This document shows, piece by piece, positions 26,727-35,807 of a DNA stretch of 50,865 bases. The translations under genes were made by a program, and so were the position numbers. The notes beneath the pieces were generated by a model. It was not told the origin of the DNA. It saw nothing but the letters and a program-made list of their open reading frames with translations, and searched no databases. Numbering within the stretch: the stretch's first letter is position 1; each line of letters opens with the position of its first letter. Source of the DNA: Saprospiraceae bacterium (GTDB lineage Bacteria; Bacteroidota; Bacteroidia; Chitinophagales; Saprospiraceae); the NCBI GenBank assembly GCA_020629315.1, contig JAHDDO010000008.1:72938-123802 (forward strand), written 5' to 3'.

Positions 26727-27581
26727 TTAATTATTTCCTAATATGAGTGGCAGTCCGCCTTCACCGCCACCGACAATAACGACCTTGGAATTAGATGATT
26801 TCGATAGCTCTAACGTTGCTTCGATACCCTTATCTTTCAAAATCTTTTCCGTCAATGATCGATTTAAAATATCATTAGCATCAGCTTTAGCCTGCGCCTC
26901 AATAATCTTCCGTTCTGCTTCCTTCCGCTCTCGATCCAATTTAAATTCATACTGGAAAGCTAACTGCTCCTCTTCTAATTTTTTCTCAATGGCTTCCTTC
27001 AATTTTGTCGGTAATATCACAGATCTAATTAAAATAGCATCCAGTGAAATATACTTGTCCTTAACAGAGGCAGACGTTCGTTCAAATATTTCACTCTGAA
27101 TCGCTTCACGCTGTGTAGAATATAATTCTTCAGGCAAATATTTGCCGATGACCTCTCTGGTAGCCGAACGAATCTCAGGTACTAAGATTCTATCCAGATA
27201 ACTGGTTCCAATCTCATCATGGAGGTTACCAATCTTGTCTGATATAGGCTGGTATCTGTAGGAAAGTTCTACCTCAATAGAAAGTCCATTCTTAGATAAC
27301 ACTTCCATTTTTTCAAAATTCTCATTGATACGGACATCGTATATAATCAGCTCATTCCAAGGTGCGATAACATGGAATCCCTGACCTTTTGGCGGTGAGT
27401 CCTTATCAATACCACCTGCAAATCGTTTAAATACGACACCTTTGTTTCCAGGAGGTATAGTTACAAAGGTTGTTCTTGTTAATATAGATATAAGGATGAC
27501 CGCTAATATCCCGATAAAAATAAACTTGGGTAAATTCCCTGGGAAATCAACATTAGGTCTTGGTCGTGTGCGTTGTGCCAT
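26727..27581 (-). CDS. Prohibitin-family SPFH/Band 7 protein
   Basis: 284 aa. A single N-terminal membrane helix (about 20-38, FIFIGILAVILISILTRTT) precedes the SPFH domain (about 40-220: TIPPGNKGVVFKRFAGGID, VRINENFEKMEVLSKNGLSIEVELSYRY), followed by a coiled-coil region (about 195-250, EKKLEEEQLAFQYEFKLDRERKEAERKIIEAQAKADAN, quoted in part). Prohibitin-type proteins form ring scaffolds in membranes and often chaperone proteases. The precise role here is not visible. Confidence 0.9.
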   Translation of the reverse strand: MAQRTRPRPNVDFPGNLPKFIFIGILAVILISILTRTTFVTIPPGNKGVVFKRFAGGIDKDSPPKGQGFHVIAPWNELIIYDVRINENFEKMEVLSKNGLSIEVELSYRYQPISDKIGNLHDEIGTSYLDRILVPEIRSATREVIGKYLPEELYSTQREAIQSEIFERTSASVKDKYISLDAILIRSVILPTKLKEAIEKKLEEEQLAFQYEFKLDRERKEAERKIIEAQAKADANDILNRSLTEKILKDKGIEATLELSKSSNSKVVIVGGGEGGLPLILGNN

Positions 27582-27631
27582 GGTTCTTTTAGTTTGTTAT
27601 TGATTCAACACAAAGTAACCAATATTGATTT

Positions 27632-28618
27632 TCATTTCTCGATGAAATGCCTAATATGTTCGATTACTTCGGAAATATTTATGTCTTTCATGCACTTGAA
27701 ATGACCCTTTGGGCAGGAGTCATGCCCTAATTTGGAGCATGGGCGGCATGAAAGATCTTTGTTTTCAACGATTTTATAGTCTGTTTCATCCATGTAAGGA
27801 TACATGCCAAAGCCTGGAATGGTATTGCCCCAAAAGCTTATGATCGGTGTACCCAAGGCAGCTCCAAAATGCATCATACCTGTATCTGGACTTAAGAGCA
27901 GTCGGCTGTGCTGAATAATCAATGCACTTTCTAATAGAGAAACAGCACCAACTACATTTATAGCCTTTGACTTCTGAGCAATTAAAATCCCGTCTTCTTT
28001 TTCTGCTGGGCCTCCAATGAGAACACAAGGCAATGGACATTGGGAAATAATATCAATCAAAATGTCATTAGGCACTCGTTTTGTAAAATAAGTAGCACCG
28101 ATAGCAATACTTACATAAGGCTTTGGCAGATTATAGGCAGTGGCTAAAGTGCTGTACCGGCTTTCCACATTGGGCCCCAAAAACAATTCTAAGCCCTTCG
28201 CATCATTAGTTAAGCCTAATTCGGTGAGGCCTTCGAAATAGCGATCCACTATATGCTTATCTGGTAGCCGGTTTATTTTCAAATTAACGCACAACCACTT
28301 TTCTATATTTATCTTATCGAAACTAACACTCGGCACACCTAATGCCCGAATGACTCGTTTAGACCGTAAGTTTTTATGTAGATCAATGACCTTGGTGAAT
28401 CCTTCAGATTGTAATGTCCCTATGAGTTCATTGAAGTTCTCATGGAGTAGGTGTAACTGATCAATATGCGGATTATGGCGCAGCACATCAGCAAATGATC
28501 GCTTCGTTAAGAAATGGACCTCAGCGCCTAATTGTTGTTTTACTGCTCTAATGATAGGGGAGCATAGTATTATATCCCCAATAGATGAAAAACGAATAAG
28601 TAGGATCTTTGCTGGCAT
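27632..28618 (-). CDS. Glycosyltransferase family 9 (heptosyltransferase-like)
   Basis: 328 aa. GT9/GT-B signatures: LLIRFSSIGDIILCSPIIRAVKQQ (4-27), VIDLHKNLRSKRVIR, and the donor-site region LLLSPDTGMMHFGAALGTPIISFWG (about 240-264). The C-terminal Cys-rich segment CRPCSKLGHDSCPKGHFKCM is common to this family. It probably adds heptose or another sugar to lipopolysaccharide core in the cytoplasm. It lies 50 bases upstream of the prohibitin gene in the same orientation. Confidence 0.9.
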   Translation of the reverse strand: MPAKILLIRFSSIGDIILCSPIIRAVKQQLGAEVHFLTKRSFADVLRHNPHIDQLHLLHENFNELIGTLQSEGFTKVIDLHKNLRSKRVIRALGVPSVSFDKINIEKWLCVNLKINRLPDKHIVDRYFEGLTELGLTNDAKGLELFLGPNVESRYSTLATAYNLPKPYVSIAIGATYFTKRVPNDILIDIISQCPLPCVLIGGPAEKEDGILIAQKSKAINVVGAVSLLESALIIQHSRLLLSPDTGMMHFGAALGTPIISFWGNTIPGFGMYPYMDETDYKIVENKDLSCRPCSKLGHDSCPKGHFKCMKDINISEVIEHIRHFIEK

Positions 28619-28670
28619 TGACAGATTTTAAATCCAAAGTTGGTCTGTTAACCAAAATTAGAAAATGGAA

Positions 28671-28729
28671 TGAATAGATACTAAAAAAGGCAGACCCGAA
28701 AAAGATCTGCCTTTTTTAGTATCTATTCA
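28671..28729 (-). terminator. Exceptionally long terminator hairpin after M4 protease gene
   Basis: Perfect 24-bp stem: 28671-28694 (ending in AAAAAAGGCAGA) pairs without mismatch with 28706-28728/29 (starting TCTGCCTTTTTT), loop of 11 bases. The A/T tracts make it usable in both directions. Confidence 0.88.
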
Positions 28730-28735
28730 ACAAGC

Positions 28736-31700
28736 CTATTGCTTAATAAACGATTTAAAGATCCAATGCTTCGCCCCATTTAAGCGCAACACATATTTTC
28801 CACTTTGTAAACCACTGATCTGGATAGCGTCACCATCTAGATCTCCTGCTAATACACGTTGGCCGCTAATATTGAAGATCTCATAATTTTGATAGTCATG
28901 GTCTTCAACTACGATCGATAACTGATCTGTAGCAGGATTAGGAAATATGCTCACTAATTCTTTATCTATTGTTTCCTCAGTATCTACATATAAATTACGT
29001 TCGCCATTGGAAAACCAAACCCCTAGCTGTGCATTTAGAATGAAGAAATCATCCGAATTTGCTTGACCATTAATTTTATCACCAGATAAATTAGTGATTC
29101 CTATATCATCACCAAATAGAGTAGAGAGGTTGTAAATCATTTGATTGTCACCCCTAGAATAATTTGGCCATGACAAATCTGTATTTTCAAATACAAGACC
29201 CAAATCACCGGTTTCTAAGTTTCCAGCTCTCAATTGATACGAGTTGCCTTCCAAGAAATCAAAAGCTAAAATAAACGGCGAGTTTTTAGAGAACGTCGGG
29301 TTACCGGCACTGACACCTTCTGGCAAAGCAGAGAATAGCTTTGAAATATAATTCTGATTCGAATTAGAAGTAAAGGTATTACTTGAACGATCCCAGCAAT
29401 GCAAAAACCCTATATCCCAATATTCAATGTTTACGCCTGAGCTACTTGGGATTTCGTTTATAGCATCATAGACTACATATTGACCAGTGATATCAAACTC
29501 CATAGCATCCGCATACAAAACATCTCCCGTAGATACCCCTTCAGAAAAAGTAGGATTGTATAATTCATAGGTCCTTTGATTTTCAGAGTTAAAATCATAC
29601 ACCCAAATTCGATTGGTCTCATCATCAAACAGTGCGGCAATACGTTGACCATCTTTAGAGATAATAACATTTCGCCAAATCGGATCTTCACTTAATACAC
29701 TCAAGGATATTTCACCCGTATCCCAGTTTAAGAAAATGTAATACATCAACCGATCTTGTCCGATTAAAACCATTTCTCTTCCATCATCTGTTACACTTAC
29801 TCTAGAAAGTAAACCTCCTGAAATAATAGGATTACCAAATAAGGTATTGTTGCCACTAGCTGTCAATAGAACCATCTCGTCACTAGCCGGATTATAGAAC
29901 GTAATTAAGTCTTCTCCAGGATTAATATTTGCATCTTCTTGATAGTTGCCACCAGGACCTTCCCCAATACCTACTTGCTCAAAAGCACTTTTTGCAGCAT
30001 CAATTTCAGCTTGACCATATAGATCTTCAGCCGCTTGTACTACGGCATTTCGTAAGTCTACAAATTGAGAAGATTTCACTAAATATAAATCCAGTGCTTG
30101 ATAGAATACATCTTCTGCTTTTTCTTTTCCAATAGCGGTGGCAAATAAATAAAAGGCATGATTAGGAATCCCACTGTTTATGTGTACACCACCATTATCT
30201 TGCGAGCCCGTAAACTTTTCATTTACATGCTTGGGTTGCCATCCTCTACCATAGTCTCCAGTAGGGGCGTTATTGTGTGGGTCTTGCATGTTACGTAAAG
30301 CGCCGCCCGGAAACACACTAGACTTAGCTACATCTTCACCAATTAACCAATCATCTCTATCAATCATAGCTCCAAAAATATCAGCAAAGGATTCATTCAT
30401 GGCACCTGATTCGCCTTGGTATTCTAAGTTGGCTGTATTCTGAACAACCCCATGACTGATCTCATGACCAGCTACATCCAGGGCTCTAGCTAATGGTTCG
30501 AAAGCACTATCCCCATTTCCATAAAACATGGCTATTCCATTCCAAAAGGCATTACCCATTGAGTTACCATTCTCATCCGCTACATTGATTAATGAGTATA
30601 ATGAACCTCCATCGCCATTGATAGAATTTCTTGAATGGGTGGTCCTAAAATATTCATATGATTCTCCGGCATTATGGTGTGCAGAAACAGCTGTTCTCCG
30701 TCCATTCCAGTTATTATTGCTTGACACCACATGCTCTACTTGAAAATTAGAGTTTTGTGGGGCTGTATTATTTGCATCCAACGTAAGGATACCACCAACC
30801 GGATCATCTGGCATGCTAGATGCAGAGGCATTAAACATAGGTCTAGATGCGTCAAGCATGAAAAAATTATTTCCAGCTTCGTAGGTATTTATTGTTCGGT
30901 TAACACCTAATAGATCTTCAGCTGTTGCGGTAGTCGGACCGTCGGGAGGAGCTATGTTTGTGTGTGCATTGCAGTCATGGCCATGGTCATGCCCATGAAT
31001 CTTACAAATGGTACCATATGTGTTTAACACAGCTCCAGTTGTTGCATCTATAAAATAGTTATGACGCTCTGCTAAGTTTTCATACGCATCCACATGCCAA
31101 GCTAAATGATAGTGACCTCCATGATCATAAAATACAAGTTCAGTGCTAAATTGACTAAAGCTCGATTCAAACCACTCGATCTTTTGATATGACGAAAAGC
31201 TAGCTTTTGTAAACGCTATGGCATCTGCTTCAGATATTTGAGCGATAGGGTCTATACCTTCGAAAACATGTTCCGGAATCACACGCCCCATAATAAGTTG
31301 CTTGCCATCTTGATAAAAATGGGCTGTTACTTGACCATCATACACTCTTACGCCTGAAATATATTGATCAGCTTTGAAATGAGTGTGATTTGATTTGTCT
31401 TGTCGCTGAGACACGATCACAAAACTGGATGATTCACCCTGCTGTAATGCTTCCTTTGACCCTTGCATTAGAGAAACGAAATCAGCCGCCTTCACTTCTG
31501 ACTGATTGGCATTGCCGAATACTTCAATCAATTGAGGTACACCATATTCATTTTTCGTCCGATTGATCTGTATCGTGGCTCCATTTTTACGTTCACTCGC
31601 GGCAGGAGCCGTTAATGAAGGTGCCGTGAAATAATCAAACCCTTCAGCATCCATCTCTGCAGGTATAGCTTTTTGGATGGTATTTAATTTTATTTGACTA

Positions 31701-31798
31701 GCATCTATTTTTTTGTGAGATGGCGTAGCCGTCTTGAACTGTGCCTCTGCCGGAATATATAGAGCTAAAGAGAATAGTAAGAGTAAAAGGTATCTCAT
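28736..31798 (-). CDS. M4 (thermolysin-like) metalloprotease with T9SS type A sorting domain
   Basis: 1020 aa. Signal peptide (YLLLLLFSLALYIPAEAQF); FTP/PepSY propeptide region (about 60-250); M4 catalytic core (about 290-640) with the zinc motif HEISH near residues 442-446, third ligand in SGAMNESFADIFGAMI, and the active-site histidine in GGVHINSGIPNHAFYLFA. A strand-rich region (about 650-930) follows, and then the type IX sorting tail (about 945-1020: VSIFPNPATDQLSIVV, then SGKYVLRL and FIKQ). The protein is therefore exported, processed and released or anchored at the surface by the T9SS. It likely degrades extracellular proteins. A lipoprotein gene ends 11 bases upstream and is probably co-transcribed. 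Confidence 0.95.
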   Translation of the reverse strand: MRYLLLLLFSLALYIPAEAQFKTATPSHKKIDASQIKLNTIQKAIPAEMDAEGFDYFTAPSLTAPAASERKNGATIQINRTKNEYGVPQLIEVFGNANQSEVKAADFVSLMQGSKEALQQGESSSFVIVSQRQDKSNHTHFKADQYISGVRVYDGQVTAHFYQDGKQLIMGRVIPEHVFEGIDPIAQISEADAIAFTKASFSSYQKIEWFESSFSQFSTELVFYDHGGHYHLAWHVDAYENLAERHNYFIDATTGAVLNTYGTICKIHGHDHGHDCNAHTNIAPPDGPTTATAEDLLGVNRTINTYEAGNNFFMLDASRPMFNASASSMPDDPVGGILTLDANNTAPQNSNFQVEHVVSSNNNWNGRRTAVSAHHNAGESYEYFRTTHSRNSINGDGGSLYSLINVADENGNSMGNAFWNGIAMFYGNGDSAFEPLARALDVAGHEISHGVVQNTANLEYQGESGAMNESFADIFGAMIDRDDWLIGEDVAKSSVFPGGALRNMQDPHNNAPTGDYGRGWQPKHVNEKFTGSQDNGGVHINSGIPNHAFYLFATAIGKEKAEDVFYQALDLYLVKSSQFVDLRNAVVQAAEDLYGQAEIDAAKSAFEQVGIGEGPGGNYQEDANINPGEDLITFYNPASDEMVLLTASGNNTLFGNPIISGGLLSRVSVTDDGREMVLIGQDRLMYYIFLNWDTGEISLSVLSEDPIWRNVIISKDGQRIAALFDDETNRIWVYDFNSENQRTYELYNPTFSEGVSTGDVLYADAMEFDITGQYVVYDAINEIPSSSGVNIEYWDIGFLHCWDRSSNTFTSNSNQNYISKLFSALPEGVSAGNPTFSKNSPFILAFDFLEGNSYQLRAGNLETGDLGLVFENTDLSWPNYSRGDNQMIYNLSTLFGDDIGITNLSGDKINGQANSDDFFILNAQLGVWFSNGERNLYVDTEETIDKELVSIFPNPATDQLSIVVEDHDYQNYEIFNISGQRVLAGDLDGDAIQISGLQSGKYVLRLNGAKHWIFKSFIKQ

Positions 31799-31809
31799 GT
31801 GTATGGAAT

Positions 31810-32256
31810 TTATTTTATTGGATTTTTAGATTGTCCTGCTAATTTTATTAATGTAGTATAATACTGTCTTAATCCAGCATCTGGTGTTTGCATGCCACCA
31901 CCCCAAGATAATTTCTGCACTCGATCTCCTTGACCCATGGAAACAAAAAAGGTCATGTTACCTGGATCATTGATTCGCATATTATTGAGTCCTAAGGTTT
32001 CAAAGTTGCTGAACATTTGTACAGCGGTATCTTTATCAAAGGATTGCACTTCATTATAGTTCTCACCATCTGTACTTCTAAAAAGCTGTCCATTCTCCAG
32101 CAATTTATAGTAATCCATGGCGCCTGTAAAGCCCCCGCCATTTCCAAAGCCTAATACTAGGCCTTCATAATCAGCAAGAACATATTGTTTTGATTTGCAT
32201 GCCACCAAACTTAATAGTGACAGTAATAATAACGTAGAAAATAGTCGCATATGCAT
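31810..32256 (-). CDS. Small lipoprotein of unknown function
   Basis: 148 aa. The N terminus MRLFSTLLLLSLLSLVACKSK has a lipobox (LVAC), so it is a lipoprotein; an ATG two codons downstream of the listed start is equally possible. The mature part contains a Gly-rich stretch (LVLGFGNGGGFTGAMDYYKLLENGQLF) and otherwise has the look of a small soluble domain; the family was not recognised. It lies directly upstream of the M4 protease gene, so it could be an inhibitor or chaperone of that protease, which is an inference from position only. Confidence 0.75.
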   Translation of the reverse strand: MHMRLFSTLLLLSLLSLVACKSKQYVLADYEGLVLGFGNGGGFTGAMDYYKLLENGQLFRSTDGENYNEVQSFDKDTAVQMFSNFETLGLNNMRINDPGNMTFFVSMGQGDRVQKLSWGGGMQTPDAGLRQYYTTLIKLAGQSKNPIK

Positions 32257-32459
32257 TGGTCTTTATAGTTTGGACGTCAATTACATGACGAAAGTAGCAT
32301 TTCAAAAGCCCTTAGGTTGTTAAAAAAAAATTAACGAAAAATAAGGCAGCTATAAAATTCGTACATTTAAAGAACAAAATACGGGTATTTGTAATTCAAT
32401 TGATTGCATATAGCGTTTTTTTGTAATATTAAATCACAATCCATTTAATTAATTTTTAC

Positions 32460-32918
32460 ATGAAAAAGATCTTATTTGTTTGCGCGTTGGTTTTCATGTC
32501 TGGGATGGCATTTGGACAAACTAAAAAGTGCTGCGCTAGTAAAAAGGCATGTACTAAGTCTACGGCTTCTGTTGTAAAAGCAGACCAGCCAGGAACTATT
32601 GTTGCTTCTGCTTTAGCTGAGGCTGAATTAGCTGCTGAAGAAGCAGGTAACATTGAAAAAAGAGTTTGTTCTGCTTCTGGAAAAGTAAGTTTCCACGAGA
32701 AAGCAGTTTGCGAGAAATCTGGGACAGTAAGCTATAGCGAAGTTAACTATGACGCTGCTTCTAAGACCTTCGTAAAAGCCGCTTCTGTTGAGGCAGATGC
32801 TGAGAGACCAATGATCCGTTCGTTGGAAGAAGCTCCAGCTCCTGTATCTACTAAGCAGTGCACAAAGGGAGAAAAGAAATCTTGCGCAAAAACGTGTACA
32901 GGTAAAAAAGGAGCATAA
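32460..32918 (+). CDS. Secreted Cys-rich Lys/Ala-rich small protein
   Basis: 152 aa. Signal peptide KKILFVCALVFMSGMAFGQ, then a mature chain with eight cysteines, notably CC-x5-C near the start and C-x8-C-x3-C near the end (KQCTKGEKKSCAKTCTGKKG). Two imperfect repeats in the middle begin CSASGKVSF and CEKSGTVSY. The body is Ala/Glu-rich. Family not recognised; metal binding or disulfide-based structure is possible. An intrinsic terminator follows. Confidence 0.7.
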   Translation: MKKILFVCALVFMSGMAFGQTKKCCASKKACTKSTASVVKADQPGTIVASALAEAELAAEEAGNIEKRVCSASGKVSFHEKAVCEKSGTVSYSEVNYDAASKTFVKAASVEADAERPMIRSLEEAPAPVSTKQCTKGEKKSCAKTCTGKKGA

Positions 32919-32946
32919 GCCCTTTTTTAACCTACTGATATATAAG

Positions 32947-32978
32947 AAAGGCGTTGATTAGTAATCAGCGCCTTTTTT
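32947..32978 (+). terminator. Intrinsic terminator after Cys-rich protein gene
   Basis: AAAGGCG/CGCCTTT outer stem and TGATTA/TAATCA inner stem, followed by six T, just before the acylphosphatase ATG. Confidence 0.85.
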
Positions 32979-32985
32979 ATTTGCT

Positions 32986-33255
32986 ATGAAGTGTATTCAT
33001 TATATAGTATCTGGAAGAGTCCAAGGTGTAGGATTTAGATTTTATACCCAAAAGAAAGCAAACGAGCTCAATATTATCGGGACAGTTCAAAACCTGGCTA
33101 ATGGGGACGTTGAAGTATTCGCAAGTGGTGAAAGAGATGCTATGGATACCTTTACGAAATGGCTGCATACAGGACCTGAAAGCGCTGCCGTAACCCAACT
33201 CATCTATAAAGGCCAAAGTCCCGTTTCTTATGCCGATTTTTCGATAATTAGATGA
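32986..33255 (+). CDS. Acylphosphatase
   Basis: 89 aa, the usual size. It hydrolyses the carboxyl-phosphate bond of acylphosphates. Family signature GRVQGVGFRFYTQ (10-22) holds catalytic Arg18, and GTVQNLANGDVEV contains catalytic Asn36. It is cytoplasmic. It starts just after the terminator of the preceding gene, so its promoter must lie at or within that hairpin region, or it relies on read-through. Confidence 0.94.
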   Translation: MKCIHYIVSGRVQGVGFRFYTQKKANELNIIGTVQNLANGDVEVFASGERDAMDTFTKWLHTGPESAAVTQLIYKGQSPVSYADFSIIR

Positions 33256-33272
33256 ACCTAACAAACTGTGAC

Positions 33273-35693
33273 TTAATTCACACGATTCCGTTCTTCTCGA
33301 GCACCGCCTTCTCTTGACCGCCGATTCTCTTTATGTCCAAATGTGCTGGAAAAGCTTACTATTATAGTAGGTTGACTAAAGTCCCAAAATCCTTCTATTA
33401 CAAATTCATCACTATTAAAGTCTGTATTAAAATCCCATTTTAGACTATTTAGAAGATCATTACCAGAAATGCGTATCACATCACCTTCTCTCTTTAGTTT
33501 CTTTTGAAAACCTACATTAAGCAAATAAATAGGGTTTAACGTGGCCAGACCGACCAGCCTCTTCGAAATATACATCATGGATGCTTCGGCACTAAACCCT
33601 TTAGCTAAGGTCCAATTAACAGTGCTGTTAGCCGTACCTCCTAATTGGCCTATCTCATAAAATTCATTTTCTTCATAGAAGCTGTTTATGCGATAACCAA
33701 GAAAGAAATTATTCTGAATATTGATGTTGTTGCCGATAAAAATCGGCACCGTTAAATTTCCAGAAAATAGCTGTGTATTACTTAAGTTTAATGGTGTGAT
33801 TAATTGCTCATTGGTCTCTATGTCCACTTGGTTTTGGAATCGGGATATAGTACTATCCTGAAACATGTACTGAAAGGAGAGTATATAGGAATCCAGCGTA
33901 AAATCCACCTTAACATTATCTGATATCGCCGGTTGCAAAGCCGAATTTCCAAAGAAGTAGGTTCTTGGTTCAACAAAGATCACAAAGGGCGCCATATCAT
34001 TAAACGTAGGTCTTGTAATTCTACGATTATAAGAGAAATTCAACTTTGATCTTTCGGATAAGAATTTCGAATAATATAATGTAGGAAATAGAGCGCCGAA
34101 TTGTCGATCTACAACGGTGCCTTCCTTCTCTGTATTCAATTTTGAATCTGTATATTCATACCTCAAGCCTAGCTTAACTTCATCTTTATTTTCTAAGACT
34201 GTATTCGTTGAAAAATAGGCAGCGTAAATGCGCTCATTTAGATTGCTGAAGTTGGTAAAGCGATCTTCCACAATCCAATTATTCCCAATCCATTTTTGAT
34301 AGGCAACATCATTTTCGAAAAAAGATTGACTGGTCTTCACACCAGTTTCGTAGCCAAATTTATCATTTAGCTGGCCATTTAGATCAGCTTTGGCCACCCA
34401 GATATTGATAGGTGTCAGCTTCGTACTTTGGGACACTTCATCTAATAGCGTAGGACCTGAAGCGTCAAAATAGTCAATGATATAGTCATTAGGATTATTG
34501 TCTACAAAGAATAGATAGTCACTATCCACATTTAATGTATGACCGCCACCCAGTTTTTTATCATAGTGAATATTGGCTCCATAATGCCGCCATTGATTTA
34601 ACTCCGTCGTCTCCACAAAAGTAGAATCTGATAATAGATTGTCACTATAAATAGAATTCTCTGAAGTAGCATCCATGGTCCACTTTTCGTCGAAACTGGT
34701 GACTATAAATCCCACATTGGAATCATCGCTTAAAGCATAATCTACACCTAGTCTTACATTATGATCCTGCTGGATAGCGAAGCGTTCTGATGTCACCAAA
34801 CTCTCTAATATATTTGTCCCATTATTTACTCTTCGAAAGTAGCGCACATCCTGTCGGCTTCGATTTCTATTAAAGGAATACGAACCAAATACAGCCAACT
34901 TATCTTTTTGATAACTGCTAAATAGTGTCGCCCCTAAATTTTCTCCAGTATTGTATCCGGCGGATAAAGAGTAATTCCCATACCAACCTTCTTGCGTATC
35001 ATCTTTCAGAATAATATTTACAAAACCCGCATTTCCTTCGGCATCATACTTTGATGGTGGGGTAGTGATCAATTCGATCTTCTCTACATTATTGGCAGAA
35101 ATACCCGACAACATCGAAATAACAGCGGAAGGAGGTGCTTGACTAATTTTACCATTGATCATGATAACGACACCATCTTTGCCTAACATAGAAATGGCTT
35201 CGTTTTGCCTATTAACTAATACGCCTGGTGACTTTTCCAAGGCATCAAGCACACTTCCAGCACTCATGTTAATGGACTCAGCAACATTAATGGCCAGCCG
35301 GTCTATCTTTTGCTCGAATAGCGGTTTTTTTGCCACTAATTCTACAGCTTCGAGGGTCAGACCTTCCGATAAAAGGATGTCTCCCAAATCATAGTTTTCT
35401 CCAGCAGCCAGACTAAAGACAGGTGATTGAAACGATCCATAGCCGATCATGCTTACTTCGACATAGTAATTCGTTTCTGGAGTAGCCGATATTTGAAAAT
35501 AGCCAGCATCATCTGTAAGTTCTCCGCGTACTAAATTCGAATCCGAAGCTGTATATAATAATGCATTCACATAGGACATTGGACCACTATCATCAGAGAC
35601 AATACCGGTAACATATTGTGCATGAGTAGATTTGGAAAATCCCAAAAAAACTAGAATCAGTAAGGCAGATTTTTTTAAAAAGTGGGCAAACAT
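33273..35693 (-). CDS. TonB-dependent-receptor-like outer-membrane barrel protein (OMP_b-brl_3 type)
   Basis: 806 aa. Signal peptide (FLKKSALLILVFLGFSKSTHAQ), carboxypeptidase-regulatory-like domain (about 27-110: TGIVSDDSGPMSYVNALLYTA), plug domain (about 120-230: LVAKKPLFEQKIDRLAINVA, VDALEKSPGVLV-like segment, NVEKIELITTPPSKYDAEG), and a long barrel region to the C terminus. The motif TTPPSKYDAEGNAGFVNI is characteristic of the Bacteroidota outer-membrane beta-barrel family 3. Ligand unknown; no SusD-type lipoprotein is adjacent. It converges on the acylphosphatase gene (17-base gap) and is divergent from hutU. Confidence 0.9.
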   Translation of the reverse strand: MFAHFLKKSALLILVFLGFSKSTHAQYVTGIVSDDSGPMSYVNALLYTASDSNLVRGELTDDAGYFQISATPETNYYVEVSMIGYGSFQSPVFSLAAGENYDLGDILLSEGLTLEAVELVAKKPLFEQKIDRLAINVAESINMSAGSVLDALEKSPGVLVNRQNEAISMLGKDGVVIMINGKISQAPPSAVISMLSGISANNVEKIELITTPPSKYDAEGNAGFVNIILKDDTQEGWYGNYSLSAGYNTGENLGATLFSSYQKDKLAVFGSYSFNRNRSRQDVRYFRRVNNGTNILESLVTSERFAIQQDHNVRLGVDYALSDDSNVGFIVTSFDEKWTMDATSENSIYSDNLLSDSTFVETTELNQWRHYGANIHYDKKLGGGHTLNVDSDYLFFVDNNPNDYIIDYFDASGPTLLDEVSQSTKLTPINIWVAKADLNGQLNDKFGYETGVKTSQSFFENDVAYQKWIGNNWIVEDRFTNFSNLNERIYAAYFSTNTVLENKDEVKLGLRYEYTDSKLNTEKEGTVVDRQFGALFPTLYYSKFLSERSKLNFSYNRRITRPTFNDMAPFVIFVEPRTYFFGNSALQPAISDNVKVDFTLDSYILSFQYMFQDSTISRFQNQVDIETNEQLITPLNLSNTQLFSGNLTVPIFIGNNINIQNNFFLGYRINSFYEENEFYEIGQLGGTANSTVNWTLAKGFSAEASMMYISKRLVGLATLNPIYLLNVGFQKKLKREGDVIRISGNDLLNSLKWDFNTDFNSDEFVIEGFWDFSQPTIIVSFSSTFGHKENRRSREGGAREERNRVN

Positions 35694-35807
35694 AAATGCG
35701 TTTTTTCGTATTAAGAATATGCTTGCACTTTCTCAAATAGGGAAATCTCTGCAAGTATAAATAATAAAGATTCTAATAACTATCTTGAGCAGCAATACTT
35801 TTCTACT

